From contig NZ_FRCN01000009.1 in the NCBI RefSeq assembly GCF_900142925.1, forward strand, positions 96,494-160,493: a stretch of 64,000 nt of DNA. The letters run 5' to 3'. The notes below the pieces were generated by a model. It was not told the DNA's origin, did no database searches, and saw only the letters and a program-made list of their open reading frames with translations. The translations under genes were made by a program, and so were the position numbers. The first letter of the stretch is position 1, and every line of letters begins with the position of its first letter. This DNA comes from Chitinophaga sp. CF418 (GTDB taxonomy: Bacteria > Bacteroidota > Bacteroidia > Chitinophagales > Chitinophagaceae). This document shows, one piece after another, positions 27,437 through 37,500 of this stretch.

Positions 27437-27471
27437 ATCTGGGGTATGTTTCTGCTATTTATCTGGGGTAT
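27437..27471 (-). promoter_or_regulatory. Direct repeats upstream of the CHAT/STAND operon
   Basis: ATCTGGGGTAT occurs at 27437-27447 and again at 27461-27471, start to start 24 bp. On the transcribed (minus) strand they read ATACCCCAGAT, 35-69 bp upstream of the start codon. Spacing of about two helical turns is typical for a pair of activator half-sites; no regulator is identified. Confidence 0.5.
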
Positions 27472-27661
27472 ATGATATCGCTTTGTCCTTCTATGCTACA
27501 TTTCAATCTCTCATAACTTGTTTGTTATTTCTAATATGCTAGTATTAAGTTAAGGAAAATAATCACGATGAAAAAATATTAATATGAGGGTACTGTACAA
27601 ACAGAGGGACCCCTGGCGGGGTCTATTGCCGCGGATGATTCCGTATTGGTAATACGCTTTT

Positions 27662-27705
27662 GACATGCCTTTGATATGCCCTTACCATGCCTTTACCATG
27701 CCTTT
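27662..27705. repeat. Four tandem 11-bp repeats
   Basis: GACATGCCTTT, GATATGCCCTT, ACCATGCCTTT and ACCATGCCTTT follow each other without gaps. Non-coding, upstream of GH20. Confidence 0.8.
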
Positions 27706-27802
27706 GGGTTGGACTTGTGACGATTCCGGGCCGGAGTTTTCGTGGCAGAAATAGGGTCCGGCTTCGGTTGAGATTCGCTCGACCCATAGTGGAGTTCTAT
27801 AT

Positions 27803-27902
27803 CTATAGGCGCTCTAGTCCTGCATTACACCAGCCGTTCTATAGCCAGGGCTATAGAGCAGTGCCTACAATGCTATAGTAGAGTGCCTATAGGCTATAGC
27901 CT
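27803..27902. repeat. Cluster of CTATAG palindromes
   Basis: CTATAG occurs at 27803, 27839, 27851, 27873, 27887 and 27894, six times in 97 bp. Two pairs extend to longer dyads (27838-27857 and 27891-27902). The purpose is unclear: operator cluster or small hairpin-forming repeat. Confidence 0.7.
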
Positions 27903-28135
27903 CCAGCGAATCTGACAGGGGTACTTCACCCTATCCGCAGGATATTTATGGGATGAACGGCTTTGATGGCCATTAATTTCTTACTATATTGTCCGATAGC
28001 TCAGCCAGTTACGGAAAACCAGTGTAAAAACTATCAGTGTTTGGATAATATTATGCTATAAGGAGGATATATTCCACGTTACAGGTACTAAACTTTTCAT
28101 GTTCACAATTGAATCTCGTAAACCAATAAAACAGG

Positions 28136-29962
28136 ATGATGTTAAAAAGAATCGCTTCTATCTTATTGCTATCGTTAGGGGTTAGCGGTGCCTATGCGCA
28201 GCAGGGAAACTATTCCTTAATACCCAAACCCGTATCTATGCAACCCGCCAATGGCAGGTTCGATCTTGGTCCGCAGACGGTTCTGGTAGCACAGAGTGAC
28301 GCCGCCAGGAAAAATGCAGAACTTTTCAATGACTTTCTGTGGAACCGTTATGGTATCCGTCTTACTGTGGCTCATGATGCCAAAGGAAAGGCGATCGTAC
28401 TGGAAGAACAGAACGATACCACCGAGGCGTATAGCCTGACAGCAGGAATCGACAAGGTGACCATCAAAGGGGGCAGTATTGGCTGCTTTTATGGCCTGCA
28501 ATCCCTCCTGCAACTGATCAACGTACAGAACGGCAGCCTGGGGATACCGGCAGTGGTTATTTCAGATAAACCCGAGTTTGGCTACCGCGGTGTAATGATC
28601 GACGTAAGCAGGCATTTCTTCTCCCTGGATGAAATGAAAAAGATCGTGGATGTGATGGCCTACTTTAAATTCAACAGGCTGCACTGGCACCTGACTGACG
28701 ATCAGGGATGGCGCCTGGAGATCAAAAAATATCCTAAGCTCACACAGGTATCCGCATGGCGTGATTCTACCATCCTGGGACAGTATGGCGATTTCAAGCC
28801 CTTTGTATATGATAGTGAAAAACACGGCGGCTATTACAGCCAGGAAGAAGCCCGTGAACTGGTAAAGTATGCCGCTGACCGTAAGATCACGATCCTGCCG
28901 GAAATAGAGCTGCCTGGTCACAGTACGGCTGTATTGGCGGCTTATCCGCAGTTGGGTTGTAAGGATACCACTTACCAGGTGCCTGGTTACTGGGGTGTGC
29001 ATTATGCTATCTTATGTCCGAAAGAAGAGACTTTTAAATTCCTGGAGGATGTGCTGACAGAAGTAATGGCGATCTTCCCGAGCCAATACATCCACATCGG
29101 CGGAGATGAAGTGCCGAAAGAACATTGGCAGCAGTCTAAATTCGCACAGAGCGTGATCAGCAAACAGAAGCTGAAAGACGAACACGAGCTACAGAGCTAT
29201 TTCATTTCCCGCATTGAAAAATTCCTGAACAAGAACGGCAGACGTCTTGTAGGCTGGGATGAGATCCTGGAAGGCGGTTTAGCGCCTAATGCTACCGTGA
29301 TGAGCTGGAGAGGAGAGAATGGCGGTATTGCTGCGGCTAGAATGGGACATGATGTGATCATGACGCCTAACAGTCACCTGTATATTGACCACTACCAGGC
29401 TAAAGATAAAACTACAGAGCCTACCGCTATCGGAGGTTTCCTGCCACTGGAAAGAGTGTACAGCTACCATCCGCGTCCTGATTCCCTGACGCCTGATCAG
29501 CAGAAATATATTTTGGGCGTACAGGCTAACCTGTGGACAGAGTATATCGGCACCAACAATAAACTGGAATATATGCTGTTCCCACGTATACTGGCTTTAT
29601 CTGAAATTGCCTGGACAGCGAGGGATAAACAGAACTATGATGAATTCTCTACCAGAAGACTGCCTGCACGTTTGCAGGAGCTGGAAGAGATGAAGTATTT
29701 CTATCGTATTCCTGAGGCTAAAATCACCTTCGCGAATAATGCATCTGGCAGAAGGACTGCAGAGATCACGCCTTTCGTAGCGAACAGCTTAGTATATTAT
29801 ACGCTGGATGGTCATAAACCTGATCAGACAGGCAATCTGTATAACGGGCCTGTTACGTTGGCGGTGCCGGGTGGAAAACCAATGGTGTTGAATTATATTA
29901 TTGTGACGCCAGGTGGAAGAGTGAGCAATATGTTCAGTGTGCCGTTGCAGGAAGGGAAATAA
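28136..29962 (+). CDS. GH20 beta-N-acetylhexosaminidase
   Basis: 608 aa from ATG 28136 (a second ATG follows at once). Signal peptide residues ~1-22 (ending AYA-QQ). The N-terminal GH20b domain (~27-145) precedes the TIM barrel starting YRGVMIDVSRHFF. The catalytic Asp-Glu pair is Asp324-Glu325 in HIGGDEVPKEHW, with the earlier LHWHLTDDQGWR and later WTEYIG substrate-site motifs intact. The C-terminus (VYYTLDGHKPDQTGNLYNGP) is the chitobiase-type CHB_HEX_C_1 module. The enzyme removes terminal GlcNAc or GalNAc from chito-oligosaccharides or glycans in the periplasm. Monocistronic by context, with a stem-loop after the stop. Confidence 0.95.
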   Translation: MMLKRIASILLLSLGVSGAYAQQGNYSLIPKPVSMQPANGRFDLGPQTVLVAQSDAARKNAELFNDFLWNRYGIRLTVAHDAKGKAIVLEEQNDTTEAYSLTAGIDKVTIKGGSIGCFYGLQSLLQLINVQNGSLGIPAVVISDKPEFGYRGVMIDVSRHFFSLDEMKKIVDVMAYFKFNRLHWHLTDDQGWRLEIKKYPKLTQVSAWRDSTILGQYGDFKPFVYDSEKHGGYYSQEEARELVKYAADRKITILPEIELPGHSTAVLAAYPQLGCKDTTYQVPGYWGVHYAILCPKEETFKFLEDVLTEVMAIFPSQYIHIGGDEVPKEHWQQSKFAQSVISKQKLKDEHELQSYFISRIEKFLNKNGRRLVGWDEILEGGLAPNATVMSWRGENGGIAAARMGHDVIMTPNSHLYIDHYQAKDKTTEPTAIGGFLPLERVYSYHPRPDSLTPDQQKYILGVQANLWTEYIGTNNKLEYMLFPRILALSEIAWTARDKQNYDEFSTRRLPARLQELEEMKYFYRIPEAKITFANNASGRRTAEITPFVANSLVYYTLDGHKPDQTGNLYNGPVTLAVPGGKPMVLNYIIVTPGGRVSNMFSVPLQEGK

Positions 29963-29984
29963 AGAGCGTTAATTAATAAAGAAG

Positions 29985-30013
29985 CAGGATGTCTCAGCTA
30001 ATGGGGCATCCTG
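29985..30013 (+). terminator. Putative terminator after GH20
   Basis: CAGGATG (29985-29991) pairs with CATCCTG (30007-30013), with TTCGTTTAT following. The loop is long (15 nt) and may be partly paired. Confidence 0.55.
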
Positions 30014-30123
30014 TTCGTTTATACGGAATCTTTAAATCCAGTATTATAGTCTTATTTTCTGTAGATTTGTTGAAACAAAGGTAAAGTAGGGATCTGCTTA
30101 TCAAAACATTTTAGGATTAGACA

Positions 30124-31365
30124 ATGAGTAGAATCAGAATAAAAAATTTTGGCCCTATTAAGGAAGGTTTGCTCGATAATAATGGCTGGATTGAAGTAAA
30201 AAAGGCTACTGTCTTTATAGGTAATCAGGGTTCAGGTAAAAGCGCAGTTGCAAAACTGATATCGACTTTTACCTGGATTGAAAAGGCGTTGGTGCGAGGT
30301 GATTATGATAAAAAGTGGTTTGAACGCAAAAATAAACTCCAAAACCAGTACCTGAAGTATCACCGTCTGGAAAACTACTTACAGGTAAAAGGAGATAATA
30401 AAACTGAAATAGAATACCGGGGAGATGCTTATTGGATAAAATACGTTGATGGTTCTTTAAGTATCAATGAAACGTCAGGGTCTTCTTATTCGCTTCCCCA
30501 GATAATGTATGTGCCTGCCGAAAGGAATTTTATTGCTTATGTTAAAACTGCCAAAGAATTAAAGCTTTCTTCAGAATCCCTCAAAGAATTCCTTACCGAA
30601 TTTGAGAATGCGAAAGATGCTATGAAGGGGCATGTGAAACTTCCAATAAATAATTCCGATATTGAGTATGATAAATTAAACGATACATTGAATCTTAGGG
30701 GCGATGGATATAAAACTAAATTAACCGATGCTTCCAGTGGATTCCAATCACTGGTGCCTTTATTCCTCGTGTCAGATTTTCTGGCAGTTTCTGTGAAAAA
30801 GCAAAGCGATAAGGAGCCTATGAGCAGTGATGAATTGCAAAGATTCAAGAAAGGAATAGTAGACATTTGGGCGAATACATCTCTTACCGATGAACAGAGG
30901 AGGATTGCTCTTTCTGCTCTTTCTTCAAAATTCAATAAAACCGCGTTTGTAAATATAGTAGAAGAACCAGAGCAGAATCTTTTCCCTTCTTCGCAATGGC
31001 AGGCGCTTCAGTGTTTGCTTGAGTTTAATAATATGAGTGATGGGAATAAATTGATAATAACCACACACAGTCCGTATATTATTAACTTTTTAAGTATTGC
31101 TATCCAGGCCGATTATTTAAGGGACAAAATTATTGAAGCAAAAAAACAAAATGAATTTTTACCCAGACTTGAGAAAGTCGTTTCAGGCAAATCACTGATA
31201 TCTTCAGCGTCAGTGATAGTATACCAACTGAATGAGGTTGATGGAACTATTAAAACACTCTCTGCTCCCGAGGGCATTCCAACTGATAAAAACTATCTGA
31301 ATGATATGTTGAGGGAGGGGAACAATCTTTTCGATACATTATTAGAAATAGAAGAAGAAATATAA
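30124..31365 (+). CDS. AAA (ABC/OLD-like) ATPase, partner of a nuclease-like protein
   Basis: 413 aa. The opening IRIKNFGPI and Walker A GNQGSGKSA (residues 33-41) are typical of SMC/OLD-like AAA_15/AAA_21 ATPases. The second half has a signature-like SSGFQSLVPLF, Walker B with catalytic glutamates (FVNIVEEPEQNLFP) and the switch histidine in IITTHSPYIINFL. There is no TOPRIM domain at the C-terminus, unlike OLD nucleases. The gene is AT-rich compared with flanking loci, suggesting horizontal acquisition. The next gene begins 2 bp after the stop and looks like a PD-(D/E)XK nuclease. ATPase-plus-nuclease pairs of this shape include Septu, PARIS and other antiphage systems, but I cannot assign it to a named one. 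Confidence 0.8.
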   Translation: MSRIRIKNFGPIKEGLLDNNGWIEVKKATVFIGNQGSGKSAVAKLISTFTWIEKALVRGDYDKKWFERKNKLQNQYLKYHRLENYLQVKGDNKTEIEYRGDAYWIKYVDGSLSINETSGSSYSLPQIMYVPAERNFIAYVKTAKELKLSSESLKEFLTEFENAKDAMKGHVKLPINNSDIEYDKLNDTLNLRGDGYKTKLTDASSGFQSLVPLFLVSDFLAVSVKKQSDKEPMSSDELQRFKKGIVDIWANTSLTDEQRRIALSALSSKFNKTAFVNIVEEPEQNLFPSSQWQALQCLLEFNNMSDGNKLIITTHSPYIINFLSIAIQADYLRDKIIEAKKQNEFLPRLEKVVSGKSLISSASVIVYQLNEVDGTIKTLSAPEGIPTDKNYLNDMLREGNNLFDTLLEIEEEI

Positions 31366-31367
31366 GT

Positions 31368-31856
31368 ATGGACTTTTTTAATACTGCTTGCCAGGAACCA
31401 TCGTTCCGGCATACATTATTTGGAATATGTGACGATCAGGATGGAGGTAAAGCTTTTACCGATACAGAAGATCCGTCAGAATGGGTCGCAACTGTTAAGA
31501 ATGATGATCAAAAACTGTTAGTATTCACAGCTATTGATAAATGTGTTATCAAAGACAATGAAGAGAACGATAGAGGTCGTTGTGATGCAATGTTGACTTC
31601 AGACAATATTCTATACCTCATCGAACTCAAGGATGCCACTTCTCACTGGCAAAAGGGGGCTGTGGATCAGTTGGCATCAACAATTGAAATTTTACAGGAG
31701 AACCACGATATAAGTGGCTTTAAACATAAAAAAGCCTTTGCCTGCAATAAAAGACGTCCACGGTTTCAGGAAATCGATAATGAACTTAATCTTAGGTTTT
31801 ACAGAAAATACGGTTTCAGAATTGACATCCAGGCTGAAATTATCATCGCTAAATAG
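31368..31856 (+). CDS. Small PD-(D/E)XK nuclease-like protein
   Basis: 162 aa. The central block RCDAMLTSDNILYLIELKDA has an Asp, a beta-strand gap and E-L-K, fitting the PD-(D/E)XK active site, and downstream helix-strand elements (QLASTIEIL, HKKAFACNK) continue the fold. A conserved-looking DRGRCD precedes it. The gene is coupled (2-bp gap) to the ATPase gene and shares its low GC content. Probable role: the effector nuclease of a two-component system gated by the ATPase. No HNH or TOPRIM motif is present, which separates it from Septu PtuB and PARIS AriB. Nuclease activity is inferred from three residues and context. Confidence 0.65.
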   Translation: MDFFNTACQEPSFRHTLFGICDDQDGGKAFTDTEDPSEWVATVKNDDQKLLVFTAIDKCVIKDNEENDRGRCDAMLTSDNILYLIELKDATSHWQKGAVDQLASTIEILQENHDISGFKHKKAFACNKRRPRFQEIDNELNLRFYRKYGFRIDIQAEIIIAK

Positions 31857-32068
31857 AAACGAAGGAACTGAGCCTTCAGCTACGCTCACCCAAAAAAAAT
31901 CCCCAAAATTACCATTTCTTCAAAATTCTATATAGATTTATACTGTAAAACCTAGTGTTACTAACACCCCAATAAAATACATTTCCGCGTTTGACCCCAA
32001 AAATCAATCGCTCAATACATATTTACTGAACCAGTGAGGCTGCATTAATTGCTTAATAAATTTAATGT

Positions 32069-34531
32069 ATGGCTGCATTACCCCAGATACTGGCAGGACC
32101 CATCCTGCGAAGAGTAGAACCCCGTTTGGTGACTATCTGGATGGCGTTCTCTGAACCACAGCATGTCGAGTTGCACTTATGGTCTGAAATCATCAAGACC
32201 CAGAAGACGAGCACTGTATATGAACCGGAGATACCGCCGGATTATACCTGTACGACTGACACGCAACGGATAGGTACCCATTTTCACATTGCCTTTATTA
32301 CACTGAATATTGAGGCGCCCAAGTTACCACTGGTGCCGAATCAGGTGTATTGCTACAATGTCCGGTTTACAGATACTAATTCAAGTACCCTGCGCGACCT
32401 GAAGTCAGAAGGCTTGTTTGCTGACCAGACCAACCCCACAACCTCCCGCTTCTCCAATATGGCCATCGGGTTCAAAGAAGGACAGTTGCCTTCCTTCTCG
32501 CTATCTCCCACTAACCTGGAAGATCTGATCATTATGCATGGCTCCTGCAGGAAGATGCATGGTATCGGGAAAGACGGACTGGCCTCGATGGACTTTCTCA
32601 TCGGGAGTTATATCAACGAGCCGAACAAGCGTCCTCACCAGCTCTTTCTGACGGGCGACCAGATCTATGCGGATGATGTGCCTATGATGGTACTGCCCTG
32701 GTTGTCCCGGCAGGGAAAGGCATTGTTCGGGGATGATTTTGATGAAAAGATCACCGTTAGCAATAGCAAAACTGCCAGCGGTACACTGACCAATTTTCCG
32801 CCCAATCTGCGTCGTACCATCATGAAAGAATCTGCGAAGTTCACCAGTGATGACGATGACAGCCACCTCATTGCCTTTCATGAGTTCGTGGCCATGTACC
32901 TTTTCTCTTTCAGCAACCACCTCTGGCCGACGGAACTGGCCAATATAAAGGAAGATATCAGCGAGGGCGCTATGGATACCATCTTCGCTGACCTCATGAG
33001 CATGATAGATGATAGTGCCGGTGACATGCGCGATTTCCTGATGAATGCCGAAGAAAAGGAGATGTTCAATCACACCTCCAATGAAAAGCGGGATAAGTGG
33101 GAGAAACAGATGAAAAGGATGTTCAGGAAAGAGCTGAAAGCCGTGATAGAGTTTAGAGATAACCTGCCCCGTATATCCAGGATACTCGCCAATGTGCCGG
33201 TATATATGATACTGGACGATCATGAAATTACGGATGACTGGTACATGACCCGCGACTGGCGCGACCAGGTGCTGAGCCACCCTATGGGCGTGAATATTAT
33301 CAGGAACGGGCTGATGGCCTATATACTGTTCCAGGGCTGGGGAAATGATCCGAAGAGCTTTGAATCGGGCGATAAAGCTACTTTACTGACGCAGATAAAA
33401 CAGGTGGCTGCTCCGGGAAACACTGAAGGGCCTTCGCTGGGCGTAGCTAATGCTATTGATGCCTTGTTGGGCTTTGATGGTAATGTGCCCAAGGTAAAAC
33501 TGCACTTTAATGTACCTACAGGACCCACTACTACTTATGTGCTTGACACACGTACAAGGAGGGTGTATGAAACAAGACATGGCAGTCCGGGATTAATGTC
33601 GCCGGATGCTTTGCTGGAACAACTGCCCACCGTACCACCGCCACTGGGAGCGGAAGTGGTGTTCATTGTATCTCCTGCACCGGTGCTGGGACTGGCCATA
33701 TTTGAGGAATTGATACAACCACTCATGAGTTCCATCAAAAGTAATGTATATGCGGATACGGAAGCCTGGGCATTGAACTATGCTGTTTTTGAAAGCTTCC
33801 TTGCCACCATACAGAAATTAAAAAAGGTAGTGATCCTTTCAGGGGATGTGCATTTCGGATTGAGTACCGTGATGGATTATTTCAAGGGCGCAGAAAAGAC
33901 AAGGATCGTACAATTGGTCTCCAGTGCGCTGAAAAATGAATCGGATAAGCTGGGTAACCAGCACATTCTCATCAGCGGAAGGTTGCAGCAGTTGCAGTCA
34001 GCCGCCTACTTCCCTTCTGAAAGACTGGGTTGGATGAACAAGATGGTGAACGTGAATGGAAGTATTTCTCCGAGGAATGAAATGCGCCGGCACAAGAACC
34101 CGGTAGTGCTCTCGCCGCAAGGCTGGTTCCCCGGGGCGACTGTTACGCCGGCAGCGGATTGGTCGTGGCGACTGGACATCCTGAGAGATGAACGGCCAGA
34201 TACAGATACCGTAGGTGCCAGGCCGGAAAAGATCCGTATTGATACGATCACGCCGGATATTAACCTCGCTTCTGCTCCTTCTGTCAAGGATGGCTATGAA
34301 AAAGTAGTATCCAGGCACCAGGAAGCTTTTGAGAATAATATCGCCAGGAGAGTGGTATGGTCGTCCAATATAGGCCTTGTGAAAATTAAGAAGGATGCCG
34401 GCAAGCTGTCTGTTGAACACCAGTTCTGGTACCGTTTGCCGGACGATGACCTGTATGAGGAGCCTGCCTGTTACACAATGCATACTACCTCTCTGGAACC
34501 AACTTCAGATACACCCCCACAACTTAGCTGA
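32069..34531 (+). CDS. PhoD-like metallophosphoesterase, first gene of a five-gene operon
   Basis: 820 aa. PhoD-family metal-site motifs appear in order: MHGSCRKMHG, LFLTGDQIYADDV, MILDDHEITDDW and VVILSGDVHFGLS. The N-terminal ~150 residues form a beta-rich Fn3-like domain as in other PhoD proteins, and the C-terminal ~150 residues (PGATVTPAADWSWRLDILRDERP onward) are an extension. No signal peptide or Tat motif is visible, so it may be cytoplasmic, unlike secreted alkaline phosphatase D. It opens a tight run of five genes with gaps of 2-31 bp leading to the eCIS cluster. It may hydrolyse phosphodiesters; the link to the other operon members is unknown. Confidence 0.85.
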   Translation: MAALPQILAGPILRRVEPRLVTIWMAFSEPQHVELHLWSEIIKTQKTSTVYEPEIPPDYTCTTDTQRIGTHFHIAFITLNIEAPKLPLVPNQVYCYNVRFTDTNSSTLRDLKSEGLFADQTNPTTSRFSNMAIGFKEGQLPSFSLSPTNLEDLIIMHGSCRKMHGIGKDGLASMDFLIGSYINEPNKRPHQLFLTGDQIYADDVPMMVLPWLSRQGKALFGDDFDEKITVSNSKTASGTLTNFPPNLRRTIMKESAKFTSDDDDSHLIAFHEFVAMYLFSFSNHLWPTELANIKEDISEGAMDTIFADLMSMIDDSAGDMRDFLMNAEEKEMFNHTSNEKRDKWEKQMKRMFRKELKAVIEFRDNLPRISRILANVPVYMILDDHEITDDWYMTRDWRDQVLSHPMGVNIIRNGLMAYILFQGWGNDPKSFESGDKATLLTQIKQVAAPGNTEGPSLGVANAIDALLGFDGNVPKVKLHFNVPTGPTTTYVLDTRTRRVYETRHGSPGLMSPDALLEQLPTVPPPLGAEVVFIVSPAPVLGLAIFEELIQPLMSSIKSNVYADTEAWALNYAVFESFLATIQKLKKVVILSGDVHFGLSTVMDYFKGAEKTRIVQLVSSALKNESDKLGNQHILISGRLQQLQSAAYFPSERLGWMNKMVNVNGSISPRNEMRRHKNPVVLSPQGWFPGATVTPAADWSWRLDILRDERPDTDTVGARPEKIRIDTITPDINLASAPSVKDGYEKVVSRHQEAFENNIARRVVWSSNIGLVKIKKDAGKLSVEHQFWYRLPDDDLYEEPACYTMHTTSLEPTSDTPPQLS

Positions 34532-34533
34532 CC

Positions 34534-37500
34534 ATGGCTGAAAATAAAAACCTGCTGCAACAATATGTGAAGGTCGCCCGGGACATACTAAATCCTTTTG
34601 TGGAAATGCTCGGCGGTACGCTGGAAGACAGGAAAGAAGGACTGGCCTCTCTCGGCCTGGATCCTTCCTTTGCAAATTCATCTCCTGCCGTTCCTGCTGC
34701 AAGCCTGAATAGTATCAACCAGTACGTAGAAAAGTCGGCCGACGAGGTCGATGAAATAGCCTTCTTTGCTGTGCTGGAAGACCTGATACAGATATCAGCA
34801 GTCATCAAAGAGTTCTTCGAGGCGGCTTCCGCCGGCAATCCTAACCTGACTGCCAGCGAGCTCACTACCTCATATATGAACCTGCTGACCCTGAACTATT
34901 TCCGTTTAAGGGCGCCCGTGTTCTTTAAGGTGATGTCCATTATTGAAAATGTGGACCAGCAATCCGTCAGATCGGGCGGTATCCTGAATCTCTTTGGCGC
35001 TATCGGTAAGTTCTTTGAGAATGTAGGAGAGGGCTTTAAACTGGAAAATGAAGATCATGCACGCAACCTGTCAGACACGATGTTGTTTGTAGGCGGTGTA
35101 GGCCTTACATTGCTGAATAAGTTATTCTTCCACTTTAGTATTCCTTTAAGCGTAGATGCCGCCTATGGTTATGATACTTATCCTGCCTCTACCAGTCCTA
35201 ATGCGGACATACTCTCGCAACGGACACTCAGTTTCTCTATCAAACATGAAGCTGACACCCTTGAAAGTAAGCTGACCAATACATTGGTGCTGGTGCCGCT
35301 TAGTCAGCAGGGAAAGGCCGCTGTAATGGATATTACGGGGGAAATAAAGATTGACCTGGACCTTGGTAATCACTGGAAATTTACTTTCGATACCGGCGGA
35401 CTTGGTATCATATTCCGTGTAGGTGAAGGGGCAGATGCATCTCTTGCCACCAACCCTTTTGTGGAAATGATATTGGAGAATAATACGGATGACGTCACGA
35501 AGGGTACGCTCTTCGCTAACCCCGTGATGAAGTTTGGCTACGGAAGAGTAAAGACAAGTATCAGGTTCTCCAAAGACGATATTGAATTCAAGTTCAAGCC
35601 AACGCTGGCCTTCGAGTTCGGAAGAGGTACAAAGACAAGTTTCCCCTTCACGCTGATCCCCAAAAAGGGATTGGACCAGAAGTTTGATATAGCGATCGGG
35701 ATCAGCCAGAAGAAAGGGTTCTTCCTGGATGGCGGCGCCAACGGATTTACAATAGCGCTGCCAGTATATGCTACATTGGGACCTGTCAGCTTTGATGTGA
35801 TCACGCTTGCTTACTCCTCCGACGAGGCTACCAAAGAAAAACAGATAGAGGTATCTATCAGTTTCAAGCTGAAGATAGGTAGCGTGATTGCTGCTACCGT
35901 GTCCCGCACTGGTGTACTGGCCAAATTAAATAAGAATCCCAATGGTGAAGGCGCCATTGCAGGTTACGATATTGACTTTTCCTTCAAACCGCCTAATGGC
36001 ATCGGTGTAGCGGTGGATGCCGGCGTGGTGACAGGCGGTGGTTATCTCTATTTCGATTCCAAAGCAGGGGAATATTTCGGTGCACTGGAATTGTCGTTCA
36101 AGAACCTATTTACATTTAAGGCGGTTGGTATCATCAACACCAAAATGCCGGATGGTAGTGAAGGATATTCTCTGCTGATAATAGTCACGGCTTCCGGTTT
36201 CAGCTTCCAACTGGGCTTCGGATTTACATTGAATGGACTGGGTGGTTTACTTGGGTTGCACCGTACTATCAAAGTAGATGTGCTGGTAGATGGTTTAAAG
36301 ACCAATACGCTGAAAAGCATTCTTTTCCCGGAAGATGTGGTGGCCAATATCAACCGTATTATCAGTGATCTGAAACAGGTGTTCCCTATACAGCAGGATC
36401 ATTTTGTAGTTGGGCTGATGGCCAAGATAGGATGGGGCACCCCTACGCTGGTAACGCTGGACCTGGGCGTGATCGTTGATTTCCCTGATCCAAGGGTGGT
36501 GATACTGGGTGTGCTGAAAGCAACCCTGCCTACAGAAGATGCAGCCGTATTAAAATTGCAGATCAATTTTGTCGGTATTATTGATATTCCGAACGGCTTT
36601 ATTTTCTTCAGAGCAGACCTGTACGATTCGAGGTTGCTTGTATTTACGCTGACTGGTAGCCTGGCGTTGCTGGTGGCATGGGGAGACAATGCCACTTTTG
36701 CCTTGAGTGTGGGCGGATTTCATCCTGACTTCCATGATATACCTTCCATTCCGCAGTTGCCTAATGGGTTTAAGAACCTCGATCGTTTGGGTATTAGCCT
36801 GCTCTCGGGAGAGAATCCGCGTATTACCATCCAGTGCTATTTTGCTGTTACTTCCAACACCGTGCAGTTCGGGGCTAAAGCTGAACTGTATGCCGAGGCA
36901 GCGGGATTTAATGTATATGGCTACCTGGGATTTGATGTGTTGTTCCAGTTCGATCCTTTTCATTTTGTTGCAAAGCTCTATGCTGGTCTGGCGCTCAGGC
37001 ACGGTACATCAGTCATTAAAGGCATTACCCTGTCCGGTGAACTGAGTGGCCCTAAGCCATGGGATGTGAAAGGAGAGGCCAGCTTCAGCATACTTTTCTT
37101 CGATGTCAGCATCGGGTTCCATGTTACCTGGGGAGATGATGCTGATGCAGTGTCCAAAATTACGGAAGACCTGCAGCAGCTGATGATCAGCGAGATCAAT
37201 AACAATCAGAACTGGCAGGCTGTTATCCCGGATAATAATCAGCTGCATGTAAGCGTAAAAGACCTGAAACTGATACAACCGGAAGAGACACCTTCTCCCA
37301 ATATCGTCATTCATCCGCTGGGTGTACTCACCTTTAGTGAAAGAGTATTGCCCATGGAAGTGACTATACAGAAATTCGGCACCAGGGTGCCAAAAGATGT
37401 TGACTTGTTCAAGATCAATGGTGTGAAGAGCGGTACCACCAACTTGTCTTATGATGCCGCTACGGAAAGGTTTGCGCCTGCAAATTTCTTCAACCTCAAG

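Larger units (their letters stand above)
27403..28135. other. 733-bp divergent intergenic region with several short repeats
   Basis: No gene seen. It holds the upstream regions of the CHAT operon (minus) and GH20 gene (plus). Contents: the 24-bp-spaced direct repeats at 27437-27471; a small GACCCC-TGGC-GGGGTC hairpin (27608-27623); four tandem 11-bp units around ATGCCTTT (27662-27705); and six CTATAG hexamers between 27803 and 27899, including the perfect inverted repeat TCTATAGCC-AG-GGCTATAGA (27838-27857) and the palindrome AGGCTATAGCCT (27891-27902). Confidence 0.7.

Noticed and set aside
32501..33280. 259-codon minus-strand frame within the PhoD-like gene
   Set aside because: Lies wholly opposite the conserved metal-site region of the phosphatase and has no family features.
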